Position numbers and translations under genes: made by a program. From Nitrososphaerales archaeon (GTDB taxonomy: Archaea > Thermoproteota > Nitrososphaeria > Nitrososphaerales > Gagatemarchaeaceae): a DNA stretch of 5,233 nt. Of this stretch, positions 5,148 through 5,233 are shown in pieces (within the stretch, counting starts at the first letter, position 1; each line of letters opens with the position of its first letter). The stretch is from contig JASHVT010000092.1 of NCBI GenBank assembly GCA_030039515.1, forward strand, positions 1 through 5,233. The letters run 5' to 3'. The notes under the pieces were generated by a model. The model was not told the DNA's origin, made no database searches, and saw only the letters and a program-made list of their open reading frames with translations.

Positions 5148-5233
5148 ATGACGTCGGCCGCAGAAGTCATAGGCCTCGTGGCAGGATTTCTGATCGCGCT
5201 GGGGCTCGTGCCCCAGATCCTTCGCGTCTGGAG
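5148..5233 (+). CDS. SemiSWEET/PQ-loop family membrane protein, 5' part only
   Basis: The window ends inside this gene; 28 codons are visible. They read as a short polar start (MTSAAE) followed by a hydrophobic helix (VIGLVAGFLIALGLVPQILRVW, residues 7-28). The Pro-Gln pair followed by a hydrophobic-basic-aromatic stretch matches the first helix of SemiSWEET sugar transporters (for example ...FLPQVLRV). Those proteins are about 85-100 residues, have three helices and work as dimers that let sugars cross the membrane; related PQ-loop proteins can carry other small solutes. The ATG at 5148 follows an in-frame stop at 5139-5141, so it is the first possible ATG in this frame. It comes 36 nt after the acetyltransferase stop on the same strand, so it could be the last gene of that operon. 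No good Shine-Dalgarno sequence lies near it; GGAGGG is about 20 nt away, and a weak T-rich tract (GCTTTTGG) is about 30 nt upstream. Confidence 0.78.
   Translation, partial: MTSAAEVIGLVAGFLIALGLVPQILRVW

Overview
The window looks like a piece of an archaeal chromosome. It is GC-rich (by eye about 60 %) yet uses AGG/AGA for arginine and ATA for isoleucine freely. Most starts lack a well-placed Shine-Dalgarno sequence and instead have a TATA-like box about 25-30 nt upstream, as in leaderless archaeal transcripts. A signal-peptide/C-terminal-anchor YVTN beta-propeller is also a common archaeal surface protein type. A terrestrial Thermoplasmatota or a Nitrososphaeria/Bathyarchaeia-like lineage would fit, but the sequence alone does not decide. 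No rRNA, tRNA, CRISPR array, insertion sequence or attachment site was recognised.

Layout. (1) Positions 1-378, plus strand: the C-terminal end of a protein cut by the window edge, perhaps an alpha/alpha-toroid enzyme. (2) Positions 437-1630, minus strand: a secreted or membrane-anchored seven-bladed YVTN beta-propeller. (3) Positions 1788-2315, minus: an OsmC-family peroxidase-like protein with both catalytic cysteines. (4) Positions 2415-2705, minus: a small protein with an Ada-like His/Cys zinc site. (5) Positions 2759-3703, plus: a PLP-dependent cysteine synthase-family enzyme, divergent from (4). (6) Positions 3790-4611, plus: an amidohydrolase-2-type metal-dependent hydrolase. (7) Positions 4608-5111, plus: a GNAT acetyltransferase overlapping (6) by 4 nt. 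(8) From 5148 to the window end: the start of a SemiSWEET/PQ-loop membrane protein.

How the genes relate. The plus-strand block (5)-(8) is a compact run of small-molecule genes: a beta-replacing PLP enzyme, a hydrolase/decarboxylase, an acetyltransferase and a small transporter-like protein. The hydrolase and acetyltransferase are almost certainly translated together; whether all four serve one pathway is inference. The minus-strand pair (3)-(4) holds a thiol peroxidase-like protein and a putative zinc protein, and (4) appears to share a bidirectional promoter with the cysteine synthase-like gene. This gives a loose thiol/sulfur theme around 1.8-3.7 kb.

No clearly new defence or mobile system is visible. 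The points most worth a second look are the small zinc protein with an enlarged inter-ligand loop, the cysteine synthase homologue whose TSGNTG loop reads TGGSTG, the shared divergent promoter, and the cysteine-bearing insertion in one propeller blade.
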